64,000 nucleotides of DNA, from contig NZ_CP137854.1 of assembly GCF_033546935.1 (NCBI RefSeq), positions 2,542,001 to 2,606,000 on the forward strand, in the 5' to 3' direction. Below, one piece after another: positions 27,257 through 38,686 of this stretch; within the stretch, counting starts at the first letter, position 1; each line of letters opens with the position of its first letter. Both the position numbers and the translations under genes were made by a program. The stretch comes from Xylophilus sp. GOD-11R. GTDB taxonomy: Bacteria; Pseudomonadota; Gammaproteobacteria; Burkholderiales; Burkholderiaceae_C. The notes below the pieces were generated by a model, which worked only from the letters and a program-made list of their open reading frames with translations, did no database searches and was not told where the DNA came from.

Positions 27257-29704
27257 ATGGCTTTTCCATCCACTCCCAGCAAAATTTCCCCACCCCGTGT
27301 ATTCGGCGAAGCCAATACAACCAGCACGTCGACTGCCGAGGTCTCCAGCAAACCCGCATGGTTCGATCCGACGGCCTTCGCGACGAACGACTACGACGAC
27401 GAGCCGGCAAGCCCGACGAAGGCCGAGCCGATGGACTTCGGCTATGTCTCGACGCCCAGAATCAAGACCGAGTGGGAATGCTTGCTTCCTCAGCACGCGA
27501 AGACTTGGGACGCCATCGCCGAACTGGACAACCCCAAGGTGCTCACCTCCACGTTCGGCGCGACCGACGCATGCAAGAAAATCGCCGAAGACCTTGGTAT
27601 CGACATCGACGACATCTACCGCGACCGCCTCGCGGACAGTTCGGGCAAGCAGCGTGCCGCCGTGGTACGGGCCATCCTCGATTTCTGCGCATCGCCGAGC
27701 CCGGATACCCATCGGCTCGATCATCCCAACTGCCCCATCAGCATGCGATGGCTGCTCAGTGCCATGGACCGCGACTATTCGCCCCTGCTCGACCGACTGT
27801 TGCCAATGATGCTCACCCTGCTGATGCTTCGACACATCAAAGCCGGATCGCGTTTCGACAACGACGTGTTGGGGCACTATGCCGCCGACCTAGGGGAGCA
27901 GGCAAAAAGCGCGTCGAAGGAAGAGGAAAATCAGTACGCGCGCACCCAAAGCGCCAGAAAGAACTTTCTCAGAGAGTCCAACGCCGGCGCTGAAGCCTAC
28001 AGGCTGGAAAAGCCGCCATCGAAGTCGCCACCGCTTTCCGACCCCGTCGAGGAGGCCCTCACCCGGATCGGGCAAGCCTATTCGCTCGATCTCACGCTCC
28101 ACCAAAAGGAAGAAATCGGAAACGCCCTGACAAAAGCTTCGGGCGTGCAGGCCGAGGTCGCGGCCGACGTCACGCCGGTACTGCGCCGCCTGATCGACTG
28201 GTACGAATCGCCCGCCGCCACGCGCGGCTCTCCACCACCGCTGGGCCAGTTGTTAGCGCTTCTGCCTCCGCTTGGCTGGTACCACTTTCACGACCAGAAG
28301 TGCGAAACGGATCGAACCACCGTCGCCTTGCGGCTCACCGGGCACCCCGCTCTGCCCGACGCCCTGGAGGCCGCCATCCGCGAGCAGATCGCCGCCCAGC
28401 GGGGTGTCGACCGAAGCTTGCTCAGCACCGCCGGCCCAGCGGCGCCGGTCGGCCTCTACGACTGCCTGCAGGAGGAACTATCGTTGGTCGACCAGGTCAC
28501 GCCAGGCAGTGACATGCATGCGCTCGAACGCGCCATCGGCCGCTCCGGCCCCAACCTCCTGCAGCGGATGGCCGCCGATCCGCAGGCGGTCAATGTGCTC
28601 ACGGCTGAGCTTCAGGACAGCATTCCAGGTCTTGCCAAGTGCGCTCGAATGGTCCAGGCGCTGCAAAACCTGTCCGCTTTGTTGAGGGCCGTGGTGCAGC
28701 ATTCCAAACAGTCTCGCCAAATGGTCATGCTGGAGCTCTACCGCAAGCTCGGCCAACCGCTCGGCAATGAAGCGCGTGAGCGCGCCCTTCATCAGGTCGC
28801 CGCACGACATCCCGAGCTGGACCCAGCCGAGCTGGCGAAGCTCGCAGGCCGCTTTGCCGAGACCATGTCGGCCCATGGTTACTGCCAAGGCGATGCGCAA
28901 GCACTCGCCATCTCGGTCGCGGCGGCCCATGCGCATTGGGAGTCCAGTGCTTCTGCCAAAAACGACCTGGAAAAGCTGCATGACGAAAGCCTGGCAGCCT
29001 TTCTTCGTAACGGGATCGACAAAGCCCGTCTCAAGGCGCCGCCGGCAAAGCCCGAACGCTTGCTGAACAGCCCGGCGAATGCGCTGATCGCCATGCTCCG
29101 CGACCATTACGGTTTCAGCCGCGAAATGCTCGCGCAACTTCAGCAGGACCTGGTGCATTACCACTCCAAGGCCAATGTCGACGAGCGCTTCGCCATCGAG
29201 CGGCGATACACCAGTCTGCTGGGACTGGGCAGCACTCCGCTCGACGCCAAGGAGGCGGTCGTCGCGACGCAGAAACTCATCGGCGCGCTGCATGAACACC
29301 TGGCGATCGACACGCCGCTGTCGGAGCGGCTCGCACCCACACTCGACCGGCTGCTGGAGTCGCTTTTGCCGGTCAGCCACCTGATGCAAATGCTGGGTTA
29401 CTTCTGGCGGATGCAAGCCCTGGTGCCGGAAGACTCTCGTGCCAAAACCCTGTTGAACGAGCTCGACAGCTGCAAGGTGCGTCTCTGCCAGCCTGAGGGC
29501 CAACCACTGGATCTGGGCAAGGCTTGCGAATTCAACAACGCGGTGCGCGAGGCGCTGGTGAAGACACTCAGCGATCGCGTGCCCGGATTCGGCATTGCAT
29601 ACGTAGCCGAATTCGAAAGCTGCTCGGAGATGTCCTACGAGGGGCTGGTCGAAAACATGCAGAACTTCCTGAAGGGCTGGAGCATGCCCGCCAAGACCTG
29701 GTGA
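27257..29704 (+). CDS. Candidate type III secreted effector, 815 aa, family not recognised
   Basis: I do not recognise this protein. It begins with a Ser/Thr/Pro-rich, low-charge stretch (residues 1-60; STPSKISPP, NTTSTSTAEVSS) typical of type III secretion signals and has no Sec signal peptide. From about residue 65 the sequence looks mostly alpha-helical, with many short Leu/Ala-rich helices, no membrane segment and no catalytic motif I can name. Cys residues are few and scattered. ATG 27257 follows GAAGGA at good spacing. Codon use is visibly less GC-biased than in flanking core genes. A perfect PIP box and -10 lie just upstream. It sits alone between a DUF808 gene and purL. The secretion call is inferred from promoter and N-terminus. 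Confidence 0.75.
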   Translation: MAFPSTPSKISPPRVFGEANTTSTSTAEVSSKPAWFDPTAFATNDYDDEPASPTKAEPMDFGYVSTPRIKTEWECLLPQHAKTWDAIAELDNPKVLTSTFGATDACKKIAEDLGIDIDDIYRDRLADSSGKQRAAVVRAILDFCASPSPDTHRLDHPNCPISMRWLLSAMDRDYSPLLDRLLPMMLTLLMLRHIKAGSRFDNDVLGHYAADLGEQAKSASKEEENQYARTQSARKNFLRESNAGAEAYRLEKPPSKSPPLSDPVEEALTRIGQAYSLDLTLHQKEEIGNALTKASGVQAEVAADVTPVLRRLIDWYESPAATRGSPPPLGQLLALLPPLGWYHFHDQKCETDRTTVALRLTGHPALPDALEAAIREQIAAQRGVDRSLLSTAGPAAPVGLYDCLQEELSLVDQVTPGSDMHALERAIGRSGPNLLQRMAADPQAVNVLTAELQDSIPGLAKCARMVQALQNLSALLRAVVQHSKQSRQMVMLELYRKLGQPLGNEARERALHQVAARHPELDPAELAKLAGRFAETMSAHGYCQGDAQALAISVAAAHAHWESSASAKNDLEKLHDESLAAFLRNGIDKARLKAPPAKPERLLNSPANALIAMLRDHYGFSREMLAQLQQDLVHYHSKANVDERFAIERRYTSLLGLGSTPLDAKEAVVATQKLIGALHEHLAIDTPLSERLAPTLDRLLESLLPVSHLMQMLGYFWRMQALVPEDSRAKTLLNELDSCKVRLCQPEGQPLDLGKACEFNNAVREALVKTLSDRVPGFGIAYVAEFESCSEMSYEGLVENMQNFLKGWSMPAKTW

Positions 29705-29750
29705 GGCGCGGCGCCCTGAGCGGTGCCGCCCTCCCCGGCCACGCCGTCGC

Positions 29751-32700
29751 TCAACCCACCCAGCGGCGCGCGTTGTGCCACAGGTGCATCCACGGGCTGA
29801 AGCCCGCCGGATCGCCGCCCGTCCAGCTCATCTGGATATTGCGGAACACCCGTTCCGGATGCGGCATCAGCGCGGTGAAGCGGCCGTCCGGCGTGGTGAC
29901 GCCGGTCAGTCCGCCGGTGCTGCCGTTCGGGTTGAACGGGTACTGCTCGGTCGGCTGGCCGGTGTGGTCCACGTAGCGCATGGCGCCCACCGCCTGCGCC
30001 GCGTCACCCCGGTGCGCGAAGTTGGCGTAACCCTCGCCGTGCGCCACCGCGATCGGCAGCTTCCAGCCTTCCATGCCCTGCAGAAAGATGCTGGGCGACT
30101 TCAGCACCTCGACCATCGCCAGGCGCGCCTCGAAACGCTCGCTCCGGTTGGTGGTGAAGCGCGGCCAGGCGGATGCACCAGGAATGATGTCGGCCAGCTC
30201 GGCGAACATCTGGCAGCCATTGCAGATGCCCAGGCCGAAGGTGTCGGCCCGGCCGAAGAAGGCCGCAAACTGCGCGGCGAGTTCCGGGTGGAAGGTGATG
30301 CTGCGTGCCCAGCCGATGCCGGCACCCAGGGTGTCGCCATAGCTGAAACCACCGCAGGCGACCACGCCCTTGAAGTCCGACAGGCGGGCGCGGCCGGCCT
30401 GCAGGTCGGTCATGTGCACGTCGACCGCCTCGAAGCCGGCGGTGTCGAAGGCATAGGCCATCTCGACATGCGAATTGACGCCCTGTTCGCGCAGGATCGC
30501 CACGCGCGGCCGGGCCTGGCCGACGATGGCCGGCGCCTGCGGCAGCACCGAAGCCTCGGCCGGCACCTGCCAGTGCAGACCGGTGTCCTCGGGCAGGCCG
30601 GCGGCAGCGTGTTCGCTATCGGCGCAAGCCGGGTTGTCGCGCTCGCGGGCGATCTGCCAGCTGACGCTGTCCCACACCTGGTGCAGGTCGAACAGGCTGG
30701 CGCTGAAGACCGACTTGGTGTCGCGCCAGATTTCCAGCTTGCCCTTGCCGACTTCCAGCGGCGAGCTCGCCGGCCGGGTCTTGCCGACGAAATGGCTGTA
30801 CTTGGAAAGGCCGAAGGAGCGCAGCGTCTGCATCACCTCGTTGCGCTCCTCGGTGCGCACCTGCAGCAGCACTCCCAGCTCTTCGTTGAACAGCGCCTTG
30901 AGCGTGAGCTCCTCGCGGCGGGCCGACACCTGCTGCGACCAGTTCTTGGCATCGCCGTATTCGGCGCGGCTGTCGGAGATGCCGTCGCCCTCGGTCACCA
31001 GCATGTCGACGTTGAGCGCCACGCCCACGTGGCCGGCGAAGGCCATCTCGGCGGCTGCGGCGAACAGGCCGCCGTCGCTGCGGTCGTGATAGGCCAGGAT
31101 GCGGCCCTGTGCGCGCAAGGCGTTCACCGCATCGACCAGGCGTACCAGGTCCTGCGCGTCGTCCAGGTCGGGCACGGTGTCACCGGATTGCTCCAGCACC
31201 TGCGCCAGGATGGAGCCCGCCATGCGGTTGCGGCCACGGCCCAGGTCGATCAGCACCAGCGTGGTGTCGTCGGTGGTGGCGTCGAGTTGCGGTGTCAGGG
31301 TGCCGCGCACGTCGCCCAGGGTGGCGAAGGCGGTCACGATCAGGCTTACCGGGGAACTCACCTTCTTGGCCTCGCCGCCGGCGTCTTTCCACTGGGTGCG
31401 CATCGACAGCGAATCCTTGCCGACCGGAATCGACACACCCAGCGCCGGGCACAGTTCCAGCCCCACGGCCTTGACGGTGGCGTACAACGCCGCGTCTTCG
31501 CCCGGCTCGCCGCAAGCGGCCATCCAGTTGGCCGACAGCTTGACGCGGGGCAGCTCGATCGGCGCTGCCAGCAGGTTGGCGATGGCTTCGGCCACCGCCA
31601 TGCGGCCGGACGCCGGCGCGTCGAGCGCTGCCAGCGGCGTGCGCTCGCCCATGCTCATGGCCTCACCGGCAAAGCCGGCGTAGTCGGCCAGCGTCACCGC
31701 ACAGTCGGCCACCGGCACCTGCCAGGGGCCGACCATCTGGTCGCGGTGCGTCAGGCCGCCGACGGTGCGATCGCCGATGGTGATGAGAAAACGCTTGGAC
31801 GCGACCGTCGGGTGCGACAGCACCGAGATCGCGGCCTGCTGCAGGTCGACGCCGGTCAGCTCCAGCGGCTCGAAGGTGCGCGGCAGCGTCTTCACGTCAC
31901 GATGCATCTTGGGCGGCTTGCCCAGCAGCACGTCCATGGGCATGTCCACAGGCGGGATGGGCATGTCGGGGTCGATCACCTCGAGCTGGCGCTCCTCGGT
32001 TGCGGTTCCGACCACGGCGTATGGGCAGCGCTCGCGTTCGCAAAAGGCCGCGAACTGCTCCAGCGATTGCGGCGCGATGGCCAGCACGTAGCGTTCCTGG
32101 CTTTCGTTGCACCAGATTTCCTTCGGGCTCATGCCCGACTCTTCCAGGTGCACCGCACGCAGGCCGAAAACGGCGCCTCGGCCGGCGTCGTTGGTCAACT
32201 CGGGAAAGGCGTTGGACAGCCCGCCCGCGCCCACGTCGTGGATCGCCAGGATCGGATTCGCGTCGCCCAGCATCCAGCAATGGTTGATGACTTCCTGCGC
32301 ACGGCGCTCGATCTCGGGATTGCCGCGCTGCACCGAGTCGAAGTCGAGCTCGGCCGCATTGGCGCCGGTCGCCATGGAGCTGGCCGCGCTGCCGCCCATG
32401 CCGATGCGCATGCCGGGGCCGCCGAGCTGGATCAGCAGTGAATCGGCCGGGAATTCGATCTTCTTCGTCAGCCCGGCGTCGATGCTGCCCAGGCCGCCCG
32501 CGATCATGATCGGCTTGTGGTAGCCGCGCCGCAGGGTGTCGGCGTCGCTGGCGATGGTCTGCTCGTACTCGCGGAAATAGCCCAGGAGGTTGGGCCGTCC
32601 GAATTCGTTGTTGAAGGCCGCGCCTCCCAGTGGACCCTCGGTCATGATCTGCAGCGGGCTGGCGATGTGCTCGGGCTTGCCGTAGCCGTCGCCCTCGGGC

Positions 32701-33758
32701 CACAGCTTGGACACCGTGAAGCCGGTCAGCCCGGCCTTGGGCTTGCTGCCGCGGCCGGTGGCGCCTTCGTCGCGGATCTCGCCGCCGGCGCCGGTGGAAG
32801 CGCCCGGAAAGGGCGAGATCGCGGTCGGATGGTTGTGCGTTTCGACCTTCATCAGCACGTGCTGCAGCGAACGGCGGCGCTCGTAGGCGGGGGCCGATTC
32901 GGTGTCGGCGGCGCTGGCCACGAAGAGCTCGCGCTCCTGGCCTTCCATCACCGAGGCGTTGTCGGAATAGGCGATCACCGTGTGCTGCGGGCTGACACGG
33001 TGGGTGTTGCGGATCATGCCGAACAGGCTGTGGTCCTGTGCCACGCCGTCGATGGTGAACTGCGCGTTGAAGATCTTGTGGCGGCAGTGTTCGCTGTTGG
33101 CCTGGGCGAACATCATCAGCTCGACATCGGTCGGGTTGCGGCCGAGCCTGGTGAAGTTGTCGACCAGGTAGTCGATCTCGTCTTCGGCCAGCGCCAGGCC
33201 GAACTGCGTGTTGGCTGTCACCAGCGCGCTACGCCCGCCGCCCAGCACGTCGACCTGTTCCATCGGCGCGGCCGGCAGTTCGGTGAACAGGCCTTGCGCG
33301 GCATTGCGGTCGAACACCACCGATTCGGTCATGCGGTCGTGCAGCAGGGCCGCCACCGCCTGCGCCTGGGCGTCGTCGAGCGAGGCGCTGCCCAGCAGCG
33401 GTGCCTTGAGCGAGACGCGGTATTCGACGATGCGTTCCACCCGGCGAATGTCCAGGCCGCAGTTGTGCGCGATGTCGGTCGCCTTCGACGCCCAGGGTGA
33501 CACCGTGCCGAAGCGCGGCGCCACGACGACCAGCGCGCCGTCGGCCGGGCCGGCGTAGGGCTCGCCGTAGGTGAGCAGCGCGGCCAGGCGCTCGGCGTCG
33601 GCCGGGGCCAGCGCGGCGTCGGTGGCGACCAGGTGGACGAAACGCGCGGCGATGCCGGTGATGCGCGGATGCACCGCCTGGAGTTGCGGCAGCAGTTGGC
33701 GCGCGCGGAAGTCGCTGACGGCGTTGCCGCCTTCGAAGAAGGTGATGTGCTGGGTCAC
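29751..33758 (-). CDS. purL: Phosphoribosylformylglycinamidine synthase (large single-chain type)
   Basis: A 1335-aa FGAM synthase converting FGAR and glutamine to FGAM in purine synthesis. Order: N-terminal PurS-like domain, a linker domain ([37 protein letters not shown]), two AIRS-like ATP-binding halves ([28 protein letters not shown]), and a C-terminal class I glutaminase with Cys in [10 protein letters not shown] and His/Glu in the last 60 residues. Length is that of the proteobacterial large form. No ATG is available near the conserved N-terminus ([10 protein letters not shown]), so GTG 33758-33756 is the start; the open frame to 33977 overlaps the divergent map gene. Confidence 0.96.
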   Translation of the reverse strand: MTQHITFFEGGNAVSDFRARQLLPQLQAVHPRITGIAARFVHLVATDAALAPADAERLAALLTYGEPYAGPADGALVVVAPRFGTVSPWASKATDIAHNCGLDIRRVERIVEYRVSLKAPLLGSASLDDAQAQAVAALLHDRMTESVVFDRNAAQGLFTELPAAPMEQVDVLGGGRSALVTANTQFGLALAEDEIDYLVDNFTRLGRNPTDVELMMFAQANSEHCRHKIFNAQFTIDGVAQDHSLFGMIRNTHRVSPQHTVIAYSDNASVMEGQERELFVASAADTESAPAYERRRSLQHVLMKVETHNHPTAISPFPGASTGAGGEIRDEGATGRGSKPKAGLTGFTVSKLWPEGDGYGKPEHIASPLQIMTEGPLGGAAFNNEFGRPNLLGYFREYEQTIASDADTLRRGYHKPIMIAGGLGSIDAGLTKKIEFPADSLLIQLGGPGMRIGMGGSAASSMATGANAAELDFDSVQRGNPEIERRAQEVINHCWMLGDANPILAIHDVGAGGLSNAFPELTNDAGRGAVFGLRAVHLEESGMSPKEIWCNESQERYVLAIAPQSLEQFAAFCERERCPYAVVGTATEERQLEVIDPDMPIPPVDMPMDVLLGKPPKMHRDVKTLPRTFEPLELTGVDLQQAAISVLSHPTVASKRFLITIGDRTVGGLTHRDQMVGPWQVPVADCAVTLADYAGFAGEAMSMGERTPLAALDAPASGRMAVAEAIANLLAAPIELPRVKLSANWMAACGEPGEDAALYATVKAVGLELCPALGVSIPVGKDSLSMRTQWKDAGGEAKKVSSPVSLIVTAFATLGDVRGTLTPQLDATTDDTTLVLIDLGRGRNRMAGSILAQVLEQSGDTVPDLDDAQDLVRLVDAVNALRAQGRILAYHDRSDGGLFAAAAEMAFAGHVGVALNVDMLVTEGDGISDSRAEYGDAKNWSQQVSARREELTLKALFNEELGVLLQVRTEERNEVMQTLRSFGLSKYSHFVGKTRPASSPLEVGKGKLEIWRDTKSVFSASLFDLHQVWDSVSWQIARERDNPACADSEHAAAGLPEDTGLHWQVPAEASVLPQAPAIVGQARPRVAILREQGVNSHVEMAYAFDTAGFEAVDVHMTDLQAGRARLSDFKGVVACGGFSYGDTLGAGIGWARSITFHPELAAQFAAFFGRADTFGLGICNGCQMFAELADIIPGASAWPRFTTNRSERFEARLAMVEVLKSPSIFLQGMEGWKLPIAVAHGEGYANFAHRGDAAQAVGAMRYVDHTGQPTEQYPFNPNGSTGGLTGVTTPDGRFTALMPHPERVFRNIQMSWTGGDPAGFSPWMHLWHNARRWVG

Positions 33759-33930
33759 TTTTGGATCGCGTTGAGGATCGGGTGGATCGCAATGGCGGCC
33801 TGGATAGGCGAAAACACGGCCGGTCCGCTGACTGGGGACCGGCGCGAAGCCCACGATTTTACCCACAGCCGGCCCCCGCCCATGGTCCGGCGGGCGACGG
33901 CGGGCCGACGCCCGATGGGATAATCCGCCG

Positions 33931-34755
33931 ATGAGCATCAACATCAAGAGCCCCGAACAGATCGCCGCCATGCGCACGGCCTGCCGGCTCGCGTCCGAGG
34001 TCCTGGACTACCTCACGCCCCACATCCAGGTCGGCGTGACCACCAAGGAAATCGACCGCCTCGCCGCCGACTACATGCGCCAGCAGGGCACCGTATCCGC
34101 CACCATCGGCTACGCGCCGCCGGGCTATCCGCCCTACCCCGGCCACCTGTGCACCTCGCTCAACAGCGTGGTCTGCCACGGCATCCCGAACGACAAGCCC
34201 CTGAAGAAGGGCGACATCATGAATGTCGACGTCACCGTGATCACGCCCGACGGCTGGTACGGCGACAACAGCCGCATGTACCTGCTCGGCGAGTGCACCA
34301 ACCAGGCCAGGCGTCTGGTGGAGACTACCTACGAAGCCATGTGGCACGGCATCGTCATGGTGAAGCCCGGCGCGCGCCTGGGCGACATCGGCCACGCCAT
34401 TCAGAAATTTTCCGAGGGCAAGGGCTACACCGTGGTGCGCGAGTTCTGCGGCCACGGCATCGGCCAGAAATTCCACGAAGAGCCGCAGGTGCTGCACTAC
34501 GGCCGACCCGGCACGCTCGACGAGCTGAAGCCCGGCATGACCTTCACCATCGAGCCCATGATCAATGCCGGTCGGCGCGAGATCAAGGAATCGGGCAACG
34601 ACGGCTGGACCATCGTCACCCGCGACCGCAGCCTTTCGGCCCAATGGGAACACACCGTGCTGGTGACCGAAACCGGCTACGAGGTGCTCACTCTGTCGGC
34701 CGGCAGCCTGGCGCCGCCCGACTTCGTGACCGCCGCACAGCCCGCCATCGCATGA
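33931..34755 (+). CDS. map: Methionine aminopeptidase, type I
   Basis: A 274-aa metallo-enzyme removing the N-terminal Met from nascent proteins. Metal ligands are all visible: two Asp in [20 protein letters not shown], His in [14 protein letters not shown], Glu in FTIEPM, and Glu in WEHTVLV. Substrate-pocket residues appear in [10 protein letters not shown]. Length matches type Ia enzymes. It is divergent from purL (172 bp between starts). glnD follows on the same strand after 144 bp. def, whose product acts just before it in N-terminal processing, is 6 kb away. Confidence 0.96.
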   Translation: MSINIKSPEQIAAMRTACRLASEVLDYLTPHIQVGVTTKEIDRLAADYMRQQGTVSATIGYAPPGYPPYPGHLCTSLNSVVCHGIPNDKPLKKGDIMNVDVTVITPDGWYGDNSRMYLLGECTNQARRLVETTYEAMWHGIVMVKPGARLGDIGHAIQKFSEGKGYTVVREFCGHGIGQKFHEEPQVLHYGRPGTLDELKPGMTFTIEPMINAGRREIKESGNDGWTIVTRDRSLSAQWEHTVLVTETGYEVLTLSAGSLAPPDFVTAAQPAIA

Positions 34756-34899
34756 CAGTAGCCTCCCCGGGCCACACGGCGAGGCACCATGCCCCCGCCG
34801 CCGCGATGGCTGAAACAGAATGAGACAATAGGCGGCTGACCGGGCGCCACGCTGGCATGCACGTCGCGCTGCCGCCCTTCATTCAAGGCTGTCACCCCC

Positions 34900-37623
34900 A
34901 TGTCCAACGTGTCCGACGTTTCCGACGTTTCTTCCGGGGCCTCCGCGCCCGGCACGCTCGCAGCCCCCGAGCTCCCCGGGCTGACCGCCTTGCGGGACGC
35001 GTATCGCCGCGACAAGGCCGCGCTGCTGCAGCCCGCGTCGTCCGGCAGCGCCATCCGCCGCACCCAGCCGCTGTTGCGCCGGCTCGCGTTGCTGGCCGAC
35101 GACCTGCTGGTGTCGCTCTGGCGCCATGCCGGCCTGCCGGAAGGTTTTGCCCTGCTGGCGGTCGGCGGCTTCGGTCGTGGCGAGCTGTTTCCGGCGTCCG
35201 ACATCGACGTGCTGGTGCTTTGCCCCGACCACACCAACTGCCACGAGGAACAGTCGGTGCGCCAGCGCGTCGAAGCCTTCATCGGCAGCTGCTGGGACGC
35301 CGGACTGGAAATCGGATCGAGCGTGCGCACCACCGCCGAATGCGTGGCCGAGTCGCAGCGCGACATCACCGTGCAGACCGCGCTGCTCGAATCGCGCCGC
35401 ATCACCGGCGACGCCCTGCTGTTTCATCGCTTTCGTCGCGCCTTCCGCGAAGCGCTCGATCCGCGGGTGTTCTTCACCGCCAAGATGCTGGAGCTGCGCC
35501 AGCGCCACCACAAGTACGAAGACACGCCCTACGCCCTGGAGCCCAACTGCAAGGAATCGCCGGGCGGGCTGCGCGATCTGCAGACCATTCTGTGGGTGGC
35601 GCGCGCCGCCGGTTACGGCGAGAACTGGGACGCCCTGGCGCACAACGGCCTGGCCACGCCGCTCGAGGTGACCCACATCAAGCGCAACGAGGCGCTGCTC
35701 AACCTGATCCGCATGCGGCTGCACCTCATCGCCCGCCGCCGCGAGGACCGGCTGGTGTTCGACTTGCAGACCGCCGTGGCCGAGTCCTTCGGCTACCGCT
35801 CCCAGGCGCCCGATGGCTCGCGCCTGGCGATGCGCTCCAGCGAGGCGCTGATGCGCCGCTACTACTGGGCCGCCAAGGCGGTCACCCAGCTCAGCCAGAT
35901 CCTGCTGATGAACATCGCCGAGCGGCTCAACCCGAGCAGCCACGCGCTGATTCCGATCAACGCCCGCTTCTTCGAGAAAGGCGGCATGGTCGAAGTGGCG
36001 AGCGACGACCTCTTCCAGCGCGAGCCGCACGCCATCCTGGAGACCTTCCTGGTCTACGAAGGCCGCGACGGCCTGCGCGGACTGTCGGCCCGCACGCTGC
36101 GTGCGCTCTACAACGCGCGCAACGAAATGGACGCCTCGTTCCGACGCGACCCGGTCAACCGCAAGACCTTCCTGCGCATTCTGCAGCAGCCCAAGGGCCT
36201 GACGCATGCGATCCGCCTGATGAACGACACCTCGGTGCTCGGCCGCTACCTGCGGGTGTTCCGCAACATCGTGGGCCAGATGCAGCACGACCTGTTCCAT
36301 GTGTACACGGTCGACCAGCACATCCTGATGGTGCTGCGCAACATGCGCCGGTTCTTCCTGCCCGAGCACGCGCACGAATACCCGTTCTGCTCGCAGCTGG
36401 CGGCCGGCTGGGACAAGCCCTGGGTGCTGTACGTGGCGGCGCTCTTCCACGATATCGCCAAGGGCCGCGGGGGCGACCATTCGGAGCTGGGCGCGCGCGA
36501 CGTTGGCATCTTCTGCACCGAGCACGGCATTTCCGAGGAAGACACCCGGCTGATCCAGTTCCTCGTGGCCGAGCACCTGGCCATGAGCCACACCGCGCAG
36601 AAGTCCGACCTGAGCGACCCGGCGGTCATCAACGCCTTCGCGCAGCGCGTGGGCAACGAACGCTATCTCACCGCGCTGTACCTGCTCACCGTCGCCGACA
36701 TTCGCGGTACCAGCCCCAAGGTGTGGAATGCCTGGAAGGGCAAGCTGCTCGAAGACCTCTACCGCTACACCTTGCGCACGCTCGGCGGCCGGGCACCCGA
36801 CCCGGACGCCGAAGTGGAAACCCGCAAGCGCGAGGCGCAGGTCATGCTGGCCCTGCACGCCGAGCCCTTCGAGGGCCATCGCAAGCTCTGGGACACGCTC
36901 GACGTCAGCTATTTCATGCGCCACGACGCCGGCGACATCTCCTGGCATGCCCGACAGCTGTCGCGCCATGTCGACAAACAGAAGCCCGGCGTCGCCCGCG
37001 CGCGTGCCAACGGCGACGAAGCCGCACCCGCGCACACCGGCGCAGAGCCGCACATCGTGCGCGCCCGCCTGTCACCGCTCGGCGAGGGCCTGCAGGTGCT
37101 GGTCTACACGCCCGACACCCAGGACCTGTTCGCGCGCCTGTGCGGCTATTTCGACCAGGCCGGCTTCAGCATTCTGGACGCCAAGGTCCACACCGCCAGC
37201 AACGGCTACGCGCTCGACACCTTCCAGGTCGTCACCGCCGACATGCAGGACCACTACCGCGAGCTGGTGACGATGGTCGAGACCGACCTGGCGCAGACGC
37301 TCGAGGGCGCCGGACCGCTGCCGCCGGTGACCCGCGGCCGCGTGTCGCGCCGCGTGCGCAGCTTCCCGGTGACGCCGCGCGTCGACATCCGCCCGGACGA
37401 CCGGGGCCAGCGCTGGCTGCTCACCGTGTCGGCCAGCGACCGCATCGGCCTGCTCTACTCCATCGCGCGGGTGTTGGCGCACCACAAGCTCAACCTGCAA
37501 TTCGCCAAGGTCAGCACGCTGGGCGAGCGCGTGGAAGATACCTTCCTGCTCCAGGGTGCCGCGCTGCAGGGGCAGCGCTCGCAGATCGAGATCGAGAAAG
37601 AACTGCTCGCGGCACTTTCGTGA
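34900..37623 (+). CDS. glnD: [Protein-PII] uridylyltransferase/uridylyl-removing enzyme
   Basis: A 907-aa bifunctional nitrogen sensor that uridylylates PII when glutamine is low and removes UMP when it is high. The nucleotidyltransferase site is [20 protein letters not shown] (about residues 88-107). The HD phosphohydrolase domain shows the HD pair in [17 protein letters not shown] (about 521-537). Two ACT domains fill the C-terminus ([36 protein letters not shown]). All domains are complete and length is normal for the family. ATG 34900 lacks a clear ribosome binding site. Convergent with the amino-acid ABC transporter genes, with 19 bp between. Confidence 0.96.
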   Translation: MSNVSDVSDVSSGASAPGTLAAPELPGLTALRDAYRRDKAALLQPASSGSAIRRTQPLLRRLALLADDLLVSLWRHAGLPEGFALLAVGGFGRGELFPASDIDVLVLCPDHTNCHEEQSVRQRVEAFIGSCWDAGLEIGSSVRTTAECVAESQRDITVQTALLESRRITGDALLFHRFRRAFREALDPRVFFTAKMLELRQRHHKYEDTPYALEPNCKESPGGLRDLQTILWVARAAGYGENWDALAHNGLATPLEVTHIKRNEALLNLIRMRLHLIARRREDRLVFDLQTAVAESFGYRSQAPDGSRLAMRSSEALMRRYYWAAKAVTQLSQILLMNIAERLNPSSHALIPINARFFEKGGMVEVASDDLFQREPHAILETFLVYEGRDGLRGLSARTLRALYNARNEMDASFRRDPVNRKTFLRILQQPKGLTHAIRLMNDTSVLGRYLRVFRNIVGQMQHDLFHVYTVDQHILMVLRNMRRFFLPEHAHEYPFCSQLAAGWDKPWVLYVAALFHDIAKGRGGDHSELGARDVGIFCTEHGISEEDTRLIQFLVAEHLAMSHTAQKSDLSDPAVINAFAQRVGNERYLTALYLLTVADIRGTSPKVWNAWKGKLLEDLYRYTLRTLGGRAPDPDAEVETRKREAQVMLALHAEPFEGHRKLWDTLDVSYFMRHDAGDISWHARQLSRHVDKQKPGVARARANGDEAAPAHTGAEPHIVRARLSPLGEGLQVLVYTPDTQDLFARLCGYFDQAGFSILDAKVHTASNGYALDTFQVVTADMQDHYRELVTMVETDLAQTLEGAGPLPPVTRGRVSRRVRSFPVTPRVDIRPDDRGQRWLLTVSASDRIGLLYSIARVLAHHKLNLQFAKVSTLGERVEDTFLLQGAALQGQRSQIEIEKELLAALS

Positions 37624-37642
37624 GCGGCGCGGCTCGGCCCGG

Positions 37643-38686
37643 TCAGCCGAGCCGCTGCTCCAGCCAGCGGCCGTAACGCGCCAGGCCGTAGCAGAGCAGC
37701 CAGTAGACGAAGCCGATGAACAGATAGCCTTCGAGGTAGAAGGCCCGCCACACCGGGTCGCCGCCCAGCGCCAGCCCCAGCGCGCCGGTCAGCTCGAACA
37801 GGCCGACCACCGTGACGAGCGAGGTGTCCTTGAGCGTGCCGATCACCACGTTGACGATGGCCGGCACCGTCAGCCGCAGGGCCTGCGGCAGCACGATGTT
37901 CATCTGCACTGACCAGCGCGAAAACCCCAGCGCCATCGCGGCATCGGCCTGCCCGCGCGGCACCGCCTGCAGCCCGCCCCGGATCACCTCGGCCAGATAC
38001 GCCGCCACGAACACCACCAGCCCGATCAGCACCCGCAGCAGCACATCGGGACGCCAGCCATGCGGCCACAGCAGCGGCAGCAGGAAGGACGCGGTGAACA
38101 GCACCGAAATCAAGGGCACGCCACGCACCAGCTCCACATAGGTAGCCGCCAGCGTGCGCATGGCCGGCCAACGCGAGCGCCGGGCCAGCGCCAGCAGCAA
38201 GGCCAGCGGAAACGCCAGCGCGAGCCCGGCGACCGCCAGACCGATGGTCAGCGGCAGCCCGCCCCATTGCGCCGTCGGCACCACCGACCAGCCGAACACG
38301 CCGCCGCGCATCAAGGCGCCGCCGACGACGATGGCCGCCAGCCACACGCCGATCAGCCACGGCCGCCAGGCACGCGGCCAGGCGCTGAGCAGCGTCACGG
38401 CCGACAACAGCGTGGCCGCCACTGCCGGGCGCCATTGCGCCTCGTAGGGATAGCGGCCGAACACGATCGGCCGCCACTTCTCGGCGACCACGCCCCAGCA
38501 GGCGCCGGACGCCGCGCGACAGGCTTCGGCGTCGGCGCGGAACACGGCCTGGGCGATGCCCCATCGGAACAGCTGCCAGGCGATCCACACGCCAAGCACA
38601 CCGACCACCGCTGTGGCCAGCGTGCGCCAAGGCCCGCCGAACAGCTCGACGCGCCAGCTTTGGCCAGTGACAGCGCCACGCCTCAT
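37643..38686 (-). CDS. aapM: General L-amino-acid ABC transporter permease (AapM/BztC-like)
   Basis: A 347-aa inner-membrane permease. The long N-terminal part with extra helices and the C-terminal HisM-type core (ALARRSRWPAMRTLAATYVELVRG; the EAA loop GQADAAMALGFSRWSVQMNIVLPQA) match AapM/BztC. ATG 38686 overlaps the aapQ stop by 4 bp. In the usual aapJQMP operon the ATPase gene aapP follows; here the next gene is convergent glnD and no ATPase gene is present. Confidence 0.88.
   Translation of the reverse strand: MRRGAVTGQSWRVELFGGPWRTLATAVVGVLGVWIAWQLFRWGIAQAVFRADAEACRAASGACWGVVAEKWRPIVFGRYPYEAQWRPAVAATLLSAVTLLSAWPRAWRPWLIGVWLAAIVVGGALMRGGVFGWSVVPTAQWGGLPLTIGLAVAGLALAFPLALLLALARRSRWPAMRTLAATYVELVRGVPLISVLFTASFLLPLLWPHGWRPDVLLRVLIGLVVFVAAYLAEVIRGGLQAVPRGQADAAMALGFSRWSVQMNIVLPQALRLTVPAIVNVVIGTLKDTSLVTVVGLFELTGALGLALGGDPVWRAFYLEGYLFIGFVYWLLCYGLARYGRWLEQRLG

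Noticed and set aside
29775..32441. 888-codon plus-strand frame opposite purL
   Set aside because: Antisense shadow of purL with low-complexity His/Gln/Arg composition and no recognisable domain.
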